Shown here piece after piece: positions 44,230 through 55,736 of a DNA stretch of 64,000 nt (within the stretch, counting starts at the first letter, position 1; each line of letters starts with the position of its first letter). The DNA is from Phytophthora sp. 'mugwort' (Eukaryota > Oomycota > Peronosporomycetes > Peronosporales > Peronosporaceae), in assembly GCA_033558025.1 (NCBI GenBank), contig JAUCEF010000009.1, forward strand, positions 1,674,001 to 1,738,000, written 5' to 3'. The notes beneath the pieces were generated by a model. The model made no database searches. It was not told the DNA's origin and was given only the letters and a program-made list of their open reading frames with translations. The position numbers and the translations under genes are program-made.

Positions 44230-46060
44230 GCTGCCTATGACCAGTAGGACAGCCCATTGATTCCGGGAGTTAGCTCTGAATGCGCTGGCTATTTACCCCG
44301 AGCTAGTGTTTGAATGGCCTGAAAAAGACTGGCTACCAACACATCATGCATTGGAGGATCAATATCACACATTTAAGGTGATACCTGACAGTCCACATCG
44401 CATCATCCACACATGGGGATCCACACAGAAGGTGGTAGCACAGCGAGAGAAGGACAGCGTAGTTGACACGGCGGTGGCACGAATTTTGGGAGTTCCCGAA
44501 AAGAAAGTATGGTGTATGCCGCATCCGTGGCTCACGCGAATGACGCCAGTGTGGGTCGGAAAGTGACGGTGAACCCACTCAAGGAAACGATACAAACAAC
44601 TCATAAATCGAAAGAGAAACGACGCTGCACGTGCAGCCAAAGACAAAATACAGCGCAAACTCGACAACAACAGTTGGGTTGGAGTGGAAGCGAATACAGC
44701 AGATGGAGAACGTCACTCCATACCAGACACAAAACGTGATGAAACTAATACTTAACAGGCTCAAGTTGTGGGCAGGGAAGGACACCGGGAATCAGTGCAT
44801 GGCAACACGATTCAAAGACACAAACAAAGGAGGCACGACACTCCTGGTTTGGGAATGTCACGAAGCCAAGCAATTTTGGACGGTTCTATTACACAAATGC
44901 GGGGAAAAGGGTATGGAGCCGACTTGGCCACGGCAATGGAGTGAGGAGGCACTGAATGACAAATTTACCTTTAAGCTGGGAGCAACACCGGAGCGGTTCA
45001 TCAAATGGGGGGATCGCGCCCAGATCACCCCATGGGAAGATGTGACCATGTGGCAAGTGACTGGCAGTTCAGGTGTGCCGTAACCCTGACTGCGCTCTGG
45101 CGAAGAAATGTGGATCGACTATACAATGACGGGCGGAGGGAGCCAACGATGACTCAAGCAGTCGAAGGTGCGAGAAGCTGCATCAGAGAAGCGTATGCTC
45201 GGTACAGGTTGTACCCTCTCACGGAGAAGCCAAAGACCAGTATTGAAGTGGCAGATCAAATTATCACGAGATGGAATACGCAAGTCGCCATAGCGGACGC
45301 ACCAGAAGACGCAGACGGAGATCCCATGTATCCGAGTAGTTTTTTTTACGATGGATCTCGAGGGAATCCTGGTCCGGGTGGGGACGGGAGTGTCGTCATT
45401 GAGGTCAACGGCAATCGTGGCGACAGCAGAATCAAGTGGGCGGCGGCGACCGCCCTAGGGAACCAAAGGATGACCAACAATGTGGTGGAGTTTGTGGGAT
45501 TGCGCAGATTACTGCTACACGCCCATAAAAAGGAGTGGATCGGCATTCACGTAGTTGGGGATAGTGCAATGGGTTTTTTTTTACGATTGATGCGTGCGAG
45601 GAAGAAACCAAAGGGGCGGAAACTGCAGTACTGGTACCAGGAATCCAGACGAATAGCGGATCTCTGTGGAGTGGCTAGCTGGAGGCACCATTATCGCAGC
45701 CACAACAAAATGGCGGATTGGCTTGTCAACATGCAATGGATGGCAAGCGCAGCACCATGGTGGTCTTTGAAGTAGGGGAATTGCAGCACATATTACGCAA
45801 GGGATTGGGATTGGAGACTACGAGGAGGAGACATGCGGCATTGGCATGCAGTAAGCAGTGGAGACATCAACACCGAAATGGAGAAGACAGATGCGGGGCA
45901 AGTGGTCCACAAGACTGCTCGGGATGACTTTCCCCGAGTAGAATGGATATTAGAGTTCAAGTCTATTGTAGACTCAGTAACACAATATACCTCCCCTTAT
46001 TATTTAAAAAAATATTTGGGTGGCTGGAGTGGATCACCAGTGCAATTTGCCTCTCTGATC
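44230..46060 (+). mobile_element. 3' part of a LINE-type non-LTR retrotransposon with RNase H
   Basis: Frames 44306-44566, 44631-45083 and 45005-45775 form the end of a LINE ORF2-like polyprotein. FEWPEKDWLPTHHALEDQYH marks the region after RT. Then a zinc-binding RT domain (LILNRLKLWAGK...TLLVWECHEAKQFW) and a conserved linker (VTLTALWRRNVDRLYNDGRR) follow. Last is an RNase H domain with DGSRGNPGPGGDGS (first Asp), VVEFVGLRRLL (Glu) and HVVGDSAMG (second Asp), then HHYRSHNKMADWLVN. A frameshift near 45055 separates zinc finger and RNase H. The RT itself is not recognisable upstream. The copy appears 5'-truncated or decayed, as LINEs often are. The 3' limit near 46060 is approximate. Confidence 0.7.
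45005..45775 (+). pseudogene. LINE RNase H domain frame
   Basis: This is the longest open part of the LINE remnant, about 256 codons. From about residue 115 it is a type I RNase H fold with the acidic residues D (FYDGSRGNPG), E (NVVEFVGL) and D (VVGDSAMG) still in place. It has no start codon of its own in the family sense, being the C-terminal end of a polyprotein. Confidence 0.7.
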
Positions 46061-46119
46061 CAGCTATGAGGGTACATCATTCATCCCACCAATTTGACGG
46101 ACTGACTAACATCGTGCAC

Positions 46120-46700
46120 CCTATACACGAGCTTGCGGCCCATCTGCGTAGAAAGTTGCCACGTTACGTGGAGGGCGTGACGCGCACGGACGAATGCCAA
46201 TCGCGGGCGAAATACCGGCGCGCTTTGGACTCGCCATTAAAAGGTGGAGCCATGTCGTAGAACACTCACTGCATTGCTGTGTTTGTATGGTGCGACGAGG
46301 CTGGGCCGGTGAGGCGCCCGTTGGTTTGCATGGCTTCACTCGTCGATGAAGAGAGCGATGACCACTCAGCCACCAACTACATTGCCTTCTTAAAAGTAAT
46401 GCTTGCTCGCGGTTTCGGTGAGGGTGCCATTAACTGGTCGGAGACAACCGCTTCGTCAATCATCGCCTAGCTACTATGATGGGCGTCCCGCTAGGCGGGT
46501 GTGCCAGACACCGGATTAATCAGCGCCGTTAACGAGAGGCTCAGTGTATACGCGGATGGCCTTGACTTGATCCGTGGCCTGCGGCGTTGTCCACGGAATT
46601 GGTGGCGGCGGCAACACAGCTGACGGACTTGATGGTGGTGTCGCTCAAGCACTTGGCGAGGCCTCTCGTACACTTGACAGCGGAGTCTTCGGATAAGTAT
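46120..46700 (+). pseudogene. hAT-like transposase fragment
   Basis: Plus-strand pieces read LRRKLPRYVEGVTRTDECQS, VFVWCDEAGPVRRPLVCMAS and then LVDEESDDHSATNYIAFLKV. In another frame, MMGVPLGGCARHRINQ and VNERLSVYAD follow, resembling the hAT NxAxxR...GCxxHxxNL...ER region. Stops and shifts are frequent. It is a different hAT family member from the one at 2.0-4.0 kb. Confidence 0.5.
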
Positions 46701-46796
46701 GGTAGACGAACAATGTAGATCTAACGTTTCTTACGGTATATATAAATAGGATGATACGTCGACTTCCAGCTACAAGGTACTTTTATCTGGCGTTCT

Positions 46797-48051
46797 AGAC
46801 TCCAGCACTTGCAATAGGGATCGGAACACGTGGGTCGATGTCTTGGACAAAATTGCGATGTTGATCAATGACACGTGCCATTGGTATTGCGCTGAGTTTT
46901 CGCGAAAACACCAACTTTGCATCTTCTTCAAATAGAAATATGTTAGCAAAGACAATGGTGGTTTCACAAATGGGAGGGTGCCTTGACAGCGAAACATCTC
47001 GAACATCTGCCTGCTTGAGGAACTCCTTATCAAGCAGCGGCTGGTTCTTGAGCTGTTGTTGTACACAGCTCTGTCCAAGTGCAACCGGATCTTTTCGAAG
47101 CTCGATGCCAGTGCATGTTCTAACGTCCGTCACAAGGCAACTTGGGCGACAATGTTGCCCACACCAGCTCCGACGTCGAGGAAAACGTCGTCTTCTCCAA
47201 CTGGCCAACAGCTTCAAGTATCTTTGAGACGCCCGATGGTAACACCTCACCAGCATTAGCATAAGTATGGCCGGCTTGCTGGCGAACATCGTGCGCACTG
47301 ATTCCTTCAAAAGTAGAAGCTACAGCTTCCGCCGCCTGCCCTGGGTTGAGAATAAATCTACGCTGGCAAGGGGCGCCAGCGTCTCCACCGCCCACTTCAA
47401 TAAGACCGACGTCGACACTCGCCCGCTGCCCTCCACGCGCACTACGTAACTCGGCGGCGAGACAGATGGCGTCGGCGGCGCTGCCCACGGAATTAGTGGT
47501 GGCTCTGTCGCGGACTTGACGAAGGTAGAGGTGGCAACACGCCCCCCAACTCATCGGCGAGGCAGCCCTGGGCTGCGGCATTGGACGTGCGACCGAGGCG
47601 GGGCGGTGGCTTACAGGTCGGCGCTATAAGCCTCTGGGGAATGCGGGGCGGTGGTGGCGGCAGCCCTCGTGCAGTTAGAATCCGCCTAGAAGTCAGGCCA
47701 CTAAAGAAGCATGACGGGAAGCCGCTACTCGACTTCACGTACGTCCTCTTGAGGCTGGCCAGCCGAAGACGGAGCTCTCGCCCAGCGCGCTTGGTCTTCA
47801 TTTGATGGGCCACATAGGCCCACGTGATGCGCAGGCCCTCCCTCTCGAACTGAAGCGCGAACTGCGCAAAGTAGCTTGTCTTCCTTGTCAGTGAAACGTG
47901 TGCGCATTTCTGTTGATTTTGGTATAATGAAACGGATACCAGGGTGGAGTGAATTTGCCTTACTTTGTGTATGGTAATGCGACTGGCTGTACGGCAATCC
48001 TGGTTGTTCTTCGTCACTTTGTCGATGACGCGATGGTGTGGCTGTGGCCAA
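46797..48051 (-). pseudogene. Broken Myb-like/DOT1-like methyltransferase fusion gene
   Basis: Read on the minus strand from 48051. A short start region leads to TRFTDKEDKLL, shifts into FALQFEREGLRITWAYVAHQ with LASLKRTYVKSSSGFPSCFF (a Myb/SANT-like helical DNA-binding block). It passes a proline-rich linker, then HDVRQQAGHTYANAGEVLPS. The SAM-binding motif is DDVFLDVGAGVGNIVAQVA near 47190. After a TGA and frame change comes VTDVRTCTGIELRKDP, then DVRDVSLSRHPPICETTIVF ANIFLFEEDAK. This order matches DOT1-type histone-lysine methyltransferase-like proteins fused to a Myb-like domain in oomycetes. Breaks lie near 47905, 47400 and 47150. The ending around 46797 looks complete. Confidence 0.65.
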
Positions 48052-48410
48052 TTACGATGGTTGAGGCAATAAAATACTACTCGAAGATGAGAGAAATAAA
48101 AAAAATACCCCCAACCCTTTCCAGTCACTGCTCGGATTGGTAGTAATATTGCACGGTAGGTCGAGAGCGGGAAAAGGCTAAAAGAGCGCAAATTCGCCCT
48201 TTTAGAAGGTCATTTATCATCGTGTTTGGTAACAGCGTTAAAAGGCGAAAAATGCGCCCTTGCATCGCGAAAGGGGTAAAGGTGAAATGGAGGACGCCGC
48301 GGAGGACAGCGCTACTACGCACTGTAGACGATAAAATGTGGGTGATGGTGGAACGCAGATGCAGTGATTAAGACGATGTCGTTGCTGAGATCGAAGGCAG
48401 AGGTATCCAC

Positions 48411-49567
48411 GTGACAGGGCGAAGCCGTCGCAATGTATACCCCAATGCCTTGAAGGCAAAGGTGCTGGACGATATTGGCGCCGGCCTGAGCATCATTGAA
48501 GCTGCTAGAATTCATGGCACCACGCCGCGTACTATTGAGCATGGTTGGACAAAGCCGGAAGCCAAGATTAGAGAAGCGTGTAACAATAAGAAGGGGTCTA
48601 ACTGCAGCGCTGGTGGTCAAGGATTAACTTGTTTCCTTATTGTGATGAGCTAGTGTAATGAATTAAGCAGATGCATCGAGACGACTTCCCGTTGTAGACG
48701 TCGCGCGTGTGTTCATAAAGGAGGAGGACAGTGATTTCACGGCTGCGTACGTCGCTAAGAACAAGGAAGAGAGCCTAGGCCGCATGATGCGGTGGATTAT
48801 TCACAAGCATGGATTCTCGTTTCGCGTCCCACCAAATTCATTCTGTCGAAACAAAACCTCGAGGCAGAGCAGCGCAAGTTTGTCAGTGGCGGCGGAGCGC
48901 AGGTGAGCGCCGAGTACGCTAGGTCCTACATATTCAAAGCTGACGAGACGGCAGTCCTCTACGACGACACCCCCACCCGCACGATCAGCGAGAGCGGGGC
49001 CAAAAGGCCGTGGAGATCGAGGACCTTACGCGCTCGGAGCGAGCTAGCGTGTTGCTAAAAGTATCCGCCACGGGTCAGATGCTGCGGCCCGTCATCATCT
49101 TCAAGGGGCCTGGCGGCCTTGTGGAGAAGGCGGTGCTGGACATCTCGATTAAGGTGGTGCCTGCCGTGCGAACGAATGCGCGGATGGATGCTCATGTATG
49201 GAGATACGTCTTTGTGGAGGAGACATGGAGCGGCTTCGAGAGCGACGTGCAGTCTGGTCCACTTGCACTCTACATCGATAATTTTAAGTGCCACGTGGGA
49301 ACGGATGCGCAGGAAGCGTTGGCAGCATGGGGCTCGGATACGGTGCCGCTGCCGAAGAACACCACCTCTGGCTTCCAACCACTGGACTACGAGCTCAGTG
49401 CGGTGGGAGTCTCAAGTAGCAACGTTTCACTGCGCGAGCGATTGCTAAAGCTGCAGAACTATTCGCCCCGGAGAAGCGCAAACGGCTTGTGAACCGCGTC
49501 GTCAACACTTGGGACGCAGTTAGTGAAAGCAGTGTTGAGAAGACTTGGCGAAAAGCAAGGCTATAAT
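48411..49567 (+). pseudogene. Pogo-like transposase remnant with psq helix-turn-helix
   Basis: Begins with a helix-turn-helix (NALKAKVLDDIGAGLSIIEA and RIHGTTPRTIEH). A CENP-B-like region follows (GRMMRWIIHKHGFSFRV). The DDE domain carries FKADETAVLYDDTP (first Asp), RPVIIFKG, LYIDNFKCHVG (second Asp) and PKNTTSGFQPLDYEL (third Asp, intact PLD). The end reads KRKRLVNRVVNTWDAVSESS before the stop at 49567. Frame changes near 48600, 48830 and 49020 inactivate it. All three catalytic acids remain, in contrast to the gene at 25.4 kb. Its 3' end lies 120 bp from the Tc1-type element B. Confidence 0.72.
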
Positions 49568-49687
49568 AGACTCCCATATAGGGCAGGGGACATTATCAGG
49601 TGCACCTACTGCCTTGGTACCCCGGCATAAATGTCACCCTTTTCGGGCGATTAACTTTGCAGTCGCGGAATTGAACTCTCGTCATTA

Positions 49688-49803
49688 CACCTTTGCCGGG
49701 TCATCTTGGGAATAGCTGCAAGCAAAATGATACTATGAGTTTTCACATTGGCAAAAATCACTTATAGGCACTCAAATCATGGTCCAAAGTGGGATTCAGT
49801 GCG
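49688..49803. repeat. Left terminal inverted repeat of element B
   Basis: 116 bp from CACCTTTGCCGGGTCATC to GGGATTCAGTGCG. Mirrors 51121-51236. The tip CACCTTTGCC is shared with element A at 16995. Confidence 0.88.
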
Positions 49804-49857
49804 TCCAAAGCGGTACAAGCATTAAGGAATATTCTGCGCTCGATCAACTTTATCGTC

Positions 49858-51097
49858 CTACTTACCGTAGACCATGTCCTCCATCGCGGCGGCAGCATTC
49901 ACTGCGTCGCGAGCGTGCATCTCCATGTTCGTTACCACCGCAGGCGTGATGTACTTAATGCTGCGGCGAGCCGCGTGTTCCAGGAAACGCATCGTGCGCC
50001 CCTTCACAGTAAGAACATTGCCGTCGCTGTCCGTCGTGTTGCTGCGATCGCATATCTCCTCGCGGTCCAACGCGAGGAGCTCCTTAATATGGGCTTTCAA
50101 AATGAAAAAGCAATCCATAATGGGGTTGCACATGGGCGAGTAAGGGGCGAGACGCAGGAGAACCAGGTCGTCGTGCGCTGTCACGCGCCCTTCGGGACGA
50201 TGAGCGGGGGCGCTATCCAGAACAACGACGATCGTTTTCCGTCGTAGTTCTCGCGAGAGAACTCCTGGGCCGTCACCGTGTCGTAAATGCCGTCGATGAA
50301 TTGCGAGTTCTGCGCCATCCGAATGCTGTCTCTCTCCAACCGGTGAGGACCACTCCGACCGCCGAGTTCATCGGCGCATTAAACTTGCAGATTCGCGCCC
50401 TTGGACGGTGGAAGCACGACCACCGCGCGTTCACCCTTCTTCGCGCGTCCTCGACCCCGCTTGCAATAGACATTGAAGTTAGTCTCATCGAAGTATACAA
50501 TCAAGTTACCTTCGCGCTGGTGCTGCTTCAGTTTCTTCGCAAAGTCTCGGCGCTTGGTTTGTTCATCAAGTTGTTGCATGTCGTCGGCTCCACGCGCGTC
50601 TGCTTGATGATGTACAGCATTCCCAGCAAATGTCGACTAATGGTCGAAGTGGAGACCTCCACGCCCAAGTCCAGCACGAGCATGCGGCGCATGATCTCCA
50701 TAGTGTAGGTACAATTGTCGTTCAAGTCGGACTCGAGATGCTCTTTGACTTGCGGAGTGGCCTTCGTCACGCTGGCGGACTGCCACCACGCGGCAGCTTT
50801 TTAATACAACGGTGTCTATGCTGCGGTAGGCCATGGAGCGAGATATTCTGTTGTTCGCAGCCACGGCCAGCCAGTCAGCTCTTCCAGCGCGGTGGCGTCG
50901 AGGACGCGGCATTTTCGGCGGCGGGGTGCTTGGGCAAGGAGGTTTGGGAAGGCATCTGTGCAAGAGGGATCATAAAGCAAAATGAACCTCCGGAGAATGC
51001 TGGCAAGCGCTCCCAAGCCTTCACACGTTTGGCGAGCGCGCGCCACAGTTTGGCGGGAACGCACCAGTACCACCCGTCGATGCGGTTTGCGCATCAC
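49858..51097 (-). pseudogene. Tc1/IS630-like transposase of element B, broken
   Basis: Minus-strand frames 51097-50816, 50770-50528, 50579-50379 and 50184-49858 make one transposase. The second frame (TYTMEIMRRMLVLDLGVEVS) is a helix-turn-helix region. Catalytic blocks are IVYFDETNFNVYCKRGRGRA, IVVVLDSAPAHRPEG and LAPYSPMCNPIMDCFFILKA. The last holds the region where a glutamate would be expected: here the residues are NPIMD, and element A has NPIEG. The end is RNMEMHA-like and closes with EDMVYGK. Several frameshifts inactivate it. No intron occurs at the NPI site, unlike element A. Confidence 0.75.
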
Positions 51098-51120
51098 GGC
51101 CTTTCGTGTACCTTTTTAAA

Positions 51121-51236
51121 CGCAATGAATCCCACTTTGGACCTTCATTTGAGTGCCCTACAGTGATTTTTGCCAATGTGAAAATTCATAGTATCACTTT
51201 GCTTGCAGCTATTCCCAAGATGACCGGGCAAACGTG
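51121..51236. repeat. Right terminal inverted repeat of element B
   Basis: 116 bp. Reverse complement runs CACGTTTGCCCGGTCATC to GGGATTCATTGCG, matching the left repeat with no length difference. Confidence 0.88.
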
Positions 51237-51527
51237 TAGAATAAAAAGAGATCGCATACCGGTTGAGTTCCAGAGCGACGTTTTATTGGTGCCAAAAAGT
51301 TAATTTTGCTATGCGTACTTAAATTTAATCTCCGAGTTCTGATTGGTTAAATATCAGTGTTGTCAACAAACGTCACTCTTTTGTGTCCTAGAAAAACCTA
51401 GTGCGTCACATCTTTCTGTCCAAATCTGTCTTTATCTTGTTTTTTTCGTACCATCCTCTCAACTAGAATAACGGATGTAGTCTTCATCCGAAACTCACTT
51501 TCTAACCTGTTAGAAACCTCACACCAG
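51237..51527. other. Short AT-rich spacer
   Basis: Between element B and the ankyrin remnant. No gene. Confidence 0.5.
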
Positions 51528-53335
51528 GTGCATTTCTCCGACAATGACACATCCTGCTACTCATCTATCACTGCATCGATTCCGCGCCCCGACGCCTTTT
51601 CTCTAGTGCAAAGAGGTCGGCGAAGTTCCCTCGCTAACCTGCAGCCTTGTGGTGTGCCACAATGGGACGGAAGTACTTCGCCTTCCGCTCGTCGTCGAAA
51701 AACTTCACGAATTTCTGGATTGGTCCCATAACTGGTCTTTGACTCAAGCGTGCAAGGCCAATTTACTCTGTTTGGTGCGTCGGATCATTGCGAAACAGGA
51801 ATTGGAGCCTCTGGACAGGTTTCCCGAGCGTTCGACAGTGGCAGTTCACGGAAGGGGTGACGGACGCTGCGGCAGCTGGAAATCTGGTGTTGGTGGAACT
51901 GTTATCGGATCATTTCAAAGGATATTACGTCCAAAGTTCAGTGGTAGAAGAAGCGGCAAGTTTCGGGAGGATGGAGATTCTGCAGTGGTTGGTGAATAAT
52001 CGGATCGACATGAGGTTTACGGATCGAGAGGTGGCGGTTGCGATTCGAGGATACCATTTTGGACTGGCTAAGTGGATAACGGAGAAGATTACGACGGTCT
52101 CTATCAAGATGGTGGAGATGTGGGCCACTGCTGCAGCGGGAACGGGCAATGTGGACATGCTGGAGTGGGTCTGCAGCCTCTCGACGGAGTTAACACGAGG
52201 AAGGCGGTATATCGAGCGGTGGATAACGGGTATTTGGAGCTGGTGAAGTGGATCATGAGTCAGCGCGATTGCAATGTACCGGAGCCATCGGAGGCGCGGG
52301 ACAGGATGGTGTGACGGACCCGCCACTTGAGATAAATATTTACAGGACGACTCCTGGTGGACATTACCATTTTCTGGAGCGGTTACTGCATCATTATCCT
52401 GAAAAATGCAGGACCAATGGAGCCGGCATTGAAGCTGCGCAGAATGGACGGCTAGATATCGTCTGCCTCTTGAACGAAAACAGCGCCGAATGCTCCCCTC
52501 GCCGAGCATTTAATTCAGCGGCAGCAGGTGGCCATCTCGACATTGTCAAGTAGTTGTATAGTCACCGACAAGAAGGCATTCCGCCGGGTCAAGCTATCGA
52601 CCTTGCGGCAAGACATGGATTTCTAAATGTTGTGAAATGGCTTCATGTAAATACTTGCGAAAGTTGCTCAACTTTTGCAGTGGATGTGGCTGCTGCAAAC
52701 GGCCTCTTTGATGTTGTGCTGTGGCTGCACAAACATCGTCGTGAAGGATGCACAAGTACCGCAATCAACTGTGCCGCACAAGGAAATCTTGAGCTGGTAC
52801 AATGGTTTACTGGGACCGGAAAGAAAGCTGCTCTCGTGATATATTGAATTTCGCGGCTGCCGATGGGCATCTCGATGTGGTAAAGTGGCTTGACGCTAAT
52901 CGACACGAAGGCTGCACGATTTACGCGATGAATCTAGCTGCGGTGAACGGCCATCATGCAGTCGTTCAATGGCTACATACAAAGCGATATGAGGGATATA
53001 CAATGGAGGTGATGAATCTAGCAGCAACGGACATTTAGACGTGCTGAAATGGCTTCATGCTCATCGCAATGAAGGGTGCACTGTGGGAGCAGTGAACGAA
53101 GCTGTCAGAAGCAACAAGTTGCGAGTCGTGCAATGGCTTGATGCTCACAGAACCGAGGGATGCACTACGTGGGCCATGGACGCTGCTGCAGAGCAAGGTC
53201 ACTTTGAATGTTTCAATGGTTGGATTATCATCATTCAGAAGGATGCTCCACTGCTGCCTTGGAATATGCGTTGCAAGGTCGTCATCTTGAAATAGCGTTA
53301 TGGATTTATCGACGACACTTGAAGTACGACATCGC
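51528..53335 (+). pseudogene. Ankyrin-repeat gene remnant (second copy), near full length
   Basis: This is collinear with the intact gene at 11717-13432 but broken into many frames. The cap region is visible (KLHEFLDWSHNWSLTQACKA). Repeats follow from 51840: DAAAAGNLVLVELLSDHFKG, EEAASFGRMEILQWLVNN, then GNVDMLEWVC. After frame changes near 52240 and 52320 it continues IEAAQNGRLDIVCLLNENSA and AAAGGHLDIVK. A TAG at 52551-52553 follows, then LAARHGFLNVVKWLHVNTCE, and further EGCT-type repeats to about 53295. Insertions or deletions near 51830, 52240, 52850, 53036 and 53215, with one in-frame stop, inactivate it. Similarity of each repeat to the consensus suggests recent loss. Confidence 0.82.
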
Positions 53336-53500
53336 TTAAGTTCTAGTGAGGTGCCTCAATCCTCATCGACAGTGGGAGTTTGTGGAGTGAGTATATCTGA
53401 ATGACCGTGGATTTTTTTAGTGCAGCAATGCAGAACGCCTCTTTATGGAGTGATAAAAGGAAACGTTTTGGCAATTCTCGTACATGTAGTACCGTAACGG

Positions 53501-54237
53501 TCAGCCACTGTCGCTCTTAGAGCAATTTATGTTATACACTTGGAGAACGCGTGGAGCCAGGCGAGCCACGTTTGTGAAAGGGTAGATGGTGTTGATTTTG
53601 CATGCTTCAAACATACTATGATCACTCATGGTTTGCTGCAGTAGGGAGTCTCCGCCTAAAATATCTTCAGTGGCTGTATCACTCGGTTGTGCACTTACCA
53701 AGTTGTTTTTTTCTGCTGGTAAACCTCTCGTTTTATGGTGTTTAGTCTCGATAAATGCAACAAGTTTTCCTGCGCCGTCCGTCAATTCTTCCTTGTAACC
53801 TCAGTGGCCTCAAACACCGAAATTTTGCTTGCACTAGCTCTCCGAATTACCAAGTCTCGAAATGCGGTAAGCATCATACTGTATAAATCATAGTTCGCTG
53901 CATCCTCCTTGTAGATGATCAAGTAGTACACGCCTACAGTCACCGGATCCAGCGCGGCGTAGTTCTGCAACTAAATCAGCTGCTTTTCCACTCTAACACC
54001 ACATCACCGTAGTCGTCGTACTCGCCTCTTTCCAGCCGAAACCTCATCAAGTTTAAACGACGACGCATATGACGACAGATTTGTCTCCACATACGCGAGC
54101 ACTTGCGGGTTCTCGTAGTAGTCATCACCCAGCGTCAGGTCTGTATGGGACACCCAGAGCACGTTCCGACTCGAGTTCTGCAGCGGCTCGAGGTTCCTGA
54201 TGAAATTCGTGCCGGTGCGAGCGAAAGCGCCCCACAT
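53501..54237 (-). other. Decayed protein-coding sequence, family unknown
   Basis: Three minus-strand frames in series (54237-54004, 53970-53782, 53785-53501) have protein-like composition: NVLWVSHTDLTLGDDYYENP, PVTVGVYYLIIYKEDAANYD and AGKLVAFIETKHHKTRG. They may be pieces of one gene broken by frameshifts. I do not recognise the family. Confidence 0.3.
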
Positions 54238-55736
54238 GGAAGATTTCCTCTTTATTCTGCGTCTCCAGGCAGTTTACGCGGTTTGTTGTTAGTGATTGCG
54301 CTCGTCCATACAGTTGTACTTAGATTACGAAATTATTTTAGTGAGAGGTGCCGTTGGCCGACACCGATTTAAATACTTAGTACTGTACACATACAAAATA
54401 AAGGGCTCGCACCATGCTTGTTTTCGACACATGTAAACGAATCGACTTCGGCGTCCTCAAGGTCATCGCCGCACCACGGCACTCACCCGAGAGATTTTTT
54501 TATAATCGTCTCTGCTTTGTTTTTGCAACAATAAATTACGGGCAACATATCCATTCTGTATCAGAAACTCCACACACATATTCCATAAAATGGTTGACAT
54601 CGTCATAAACACCGAGTATAAACAGCAATCTTCTCAGAAACGCCAGAAATCTCACCCTCATATCCTTCTCCATGACTTGTAACGGTGAACGATCCCCTCA
54701 AGGCTGATATCATCATTTGCCTGCTGTGTCAATTCCGCGACTTGCTGCTTGAAATGTTTATTGATTGCAAGTTAAGATGCAAAGTGAGTGAACTACCAGA
54801 GACAGAAACGTCGCTATACAACATTGCCCCACAGAGCCTGCCTCGGATGGTTGGTTCTGGCCAACACGACTAATCCTAGAGTAAAATCCTTACACGATTC
54901 TACAACCAGAGTAATCCTGAAATAAACCACATCTGCGCTGGTACATCAAGCATATAAATTCCCCGTCCTTGTGAGACGCTGTTGAAGGCTTATGCACGAT
55001 CAAAACCTTTTAAAGGTGAACCGAGCATCATTTATCGACAGGTTAAACTTGTGTCGATATCAATGCTAACATACGCCACGCTTTCTGCTCATTGCAGCAA
55101 GTACTGGGGAACGTGTTCGACAGGGGCGCGTTCGCCCCCAGTACCTGCTGTAATGAGCAGAAAGCGCGGCGTATGAGCCCGAAGTCTTTCTTCGCCGATG
55201 TCGTCTTAATCGCTCCTCAGCTGGCAGCGCTTCGCGTTTGCTCCATCATCAGCCCGGGTGCACCCGTAATTCGGGTCAACGCAACAGGTGTTTCCGGTCC
55301 AGTCTTGTCCAGCGCAGCGAAGACTCTTTCGTTGGGTCAATTTGCGGTGGCATTAAGCGCGAACAGCGAGGGTCCGTCTTGGGTCATTTCCTGGATTTGC
55401 TGCGTTTGGTAACATTGCTGAGTCAGCAATTATGCTTGTCAGCATAATTAGATCTTACAAAAGTTGCCCGCTGTTCTCGAACCGACTGAAAAAAAAAAGG
55501 GGGGGGGATTTCCGCTACGTGAACTTGCCGTTAATCTAACCGTCTTAGTCACCTCCAAGTTTGATTCAAACGGACTACGAGTATTTTGTAGCGTTCAACC
55601 TCAATGCATAAGCTTCTCAATAGCGACAGTCAAGTGCTATTCATGGTGCTGTATACAGTACCAGTAAAGCTGCTCGGTTTCGATCAACGTAAGGCGTGGG
55701 CTACTAGAAACACCGGCAATATATTTGATAAGTTGG
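54238..55736. other. Gene-free region with a strong hairpin
   Basis: No gene is assigned. It holds the hairpin at 55070-55175. A minus-strand coding-like segment lies between about 55400 and 55180 (ERVFAALDKTGPETPVALTR). It is interrupted by stops and could be a gag-like or other repeat fragment. Confidence 0.35.
55070..55175. repeat. Near-perfect inverted repeat (40-bp arms, 25-bp loop)
   Basis: The left arm, 55070-55109, starts CATACGCCACGCTTTCTGC and ends AGTACTGGGG. The right arm, 55135-55175, is its reverse complement with three differences. The loop is GC-rich. This forms a stable cruciform or RNA hairpin. It could be two transposon tips facing each other or a fold-back element. Confidence 0.8.

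Larger units (their letters stand above)
49688..51236 (-). mobile_element. Tc1/mariner-type element B, full length with 116-bp TIRs and TA duplication
   Basis: The complete element is 1549 bp. Both ends are TIRs: 49688-49803 and the reverse complement of 51121-51236. They share CATCTTGGGAATAGCTGCAA, ACATTGGCAAAAATCACT and GGTCCAAAGTGGGATTCA, and weaker similarity extends about 14 bp further inward. TA flanks both ends (49686-49687 and 51237-51238), the Tc1/mariner target duplication. Roughly 90% of TIR positions agree by eye, so insertion is fairly recent compared with other elements here. The transposase inside is broken. Confidence 0.88.
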
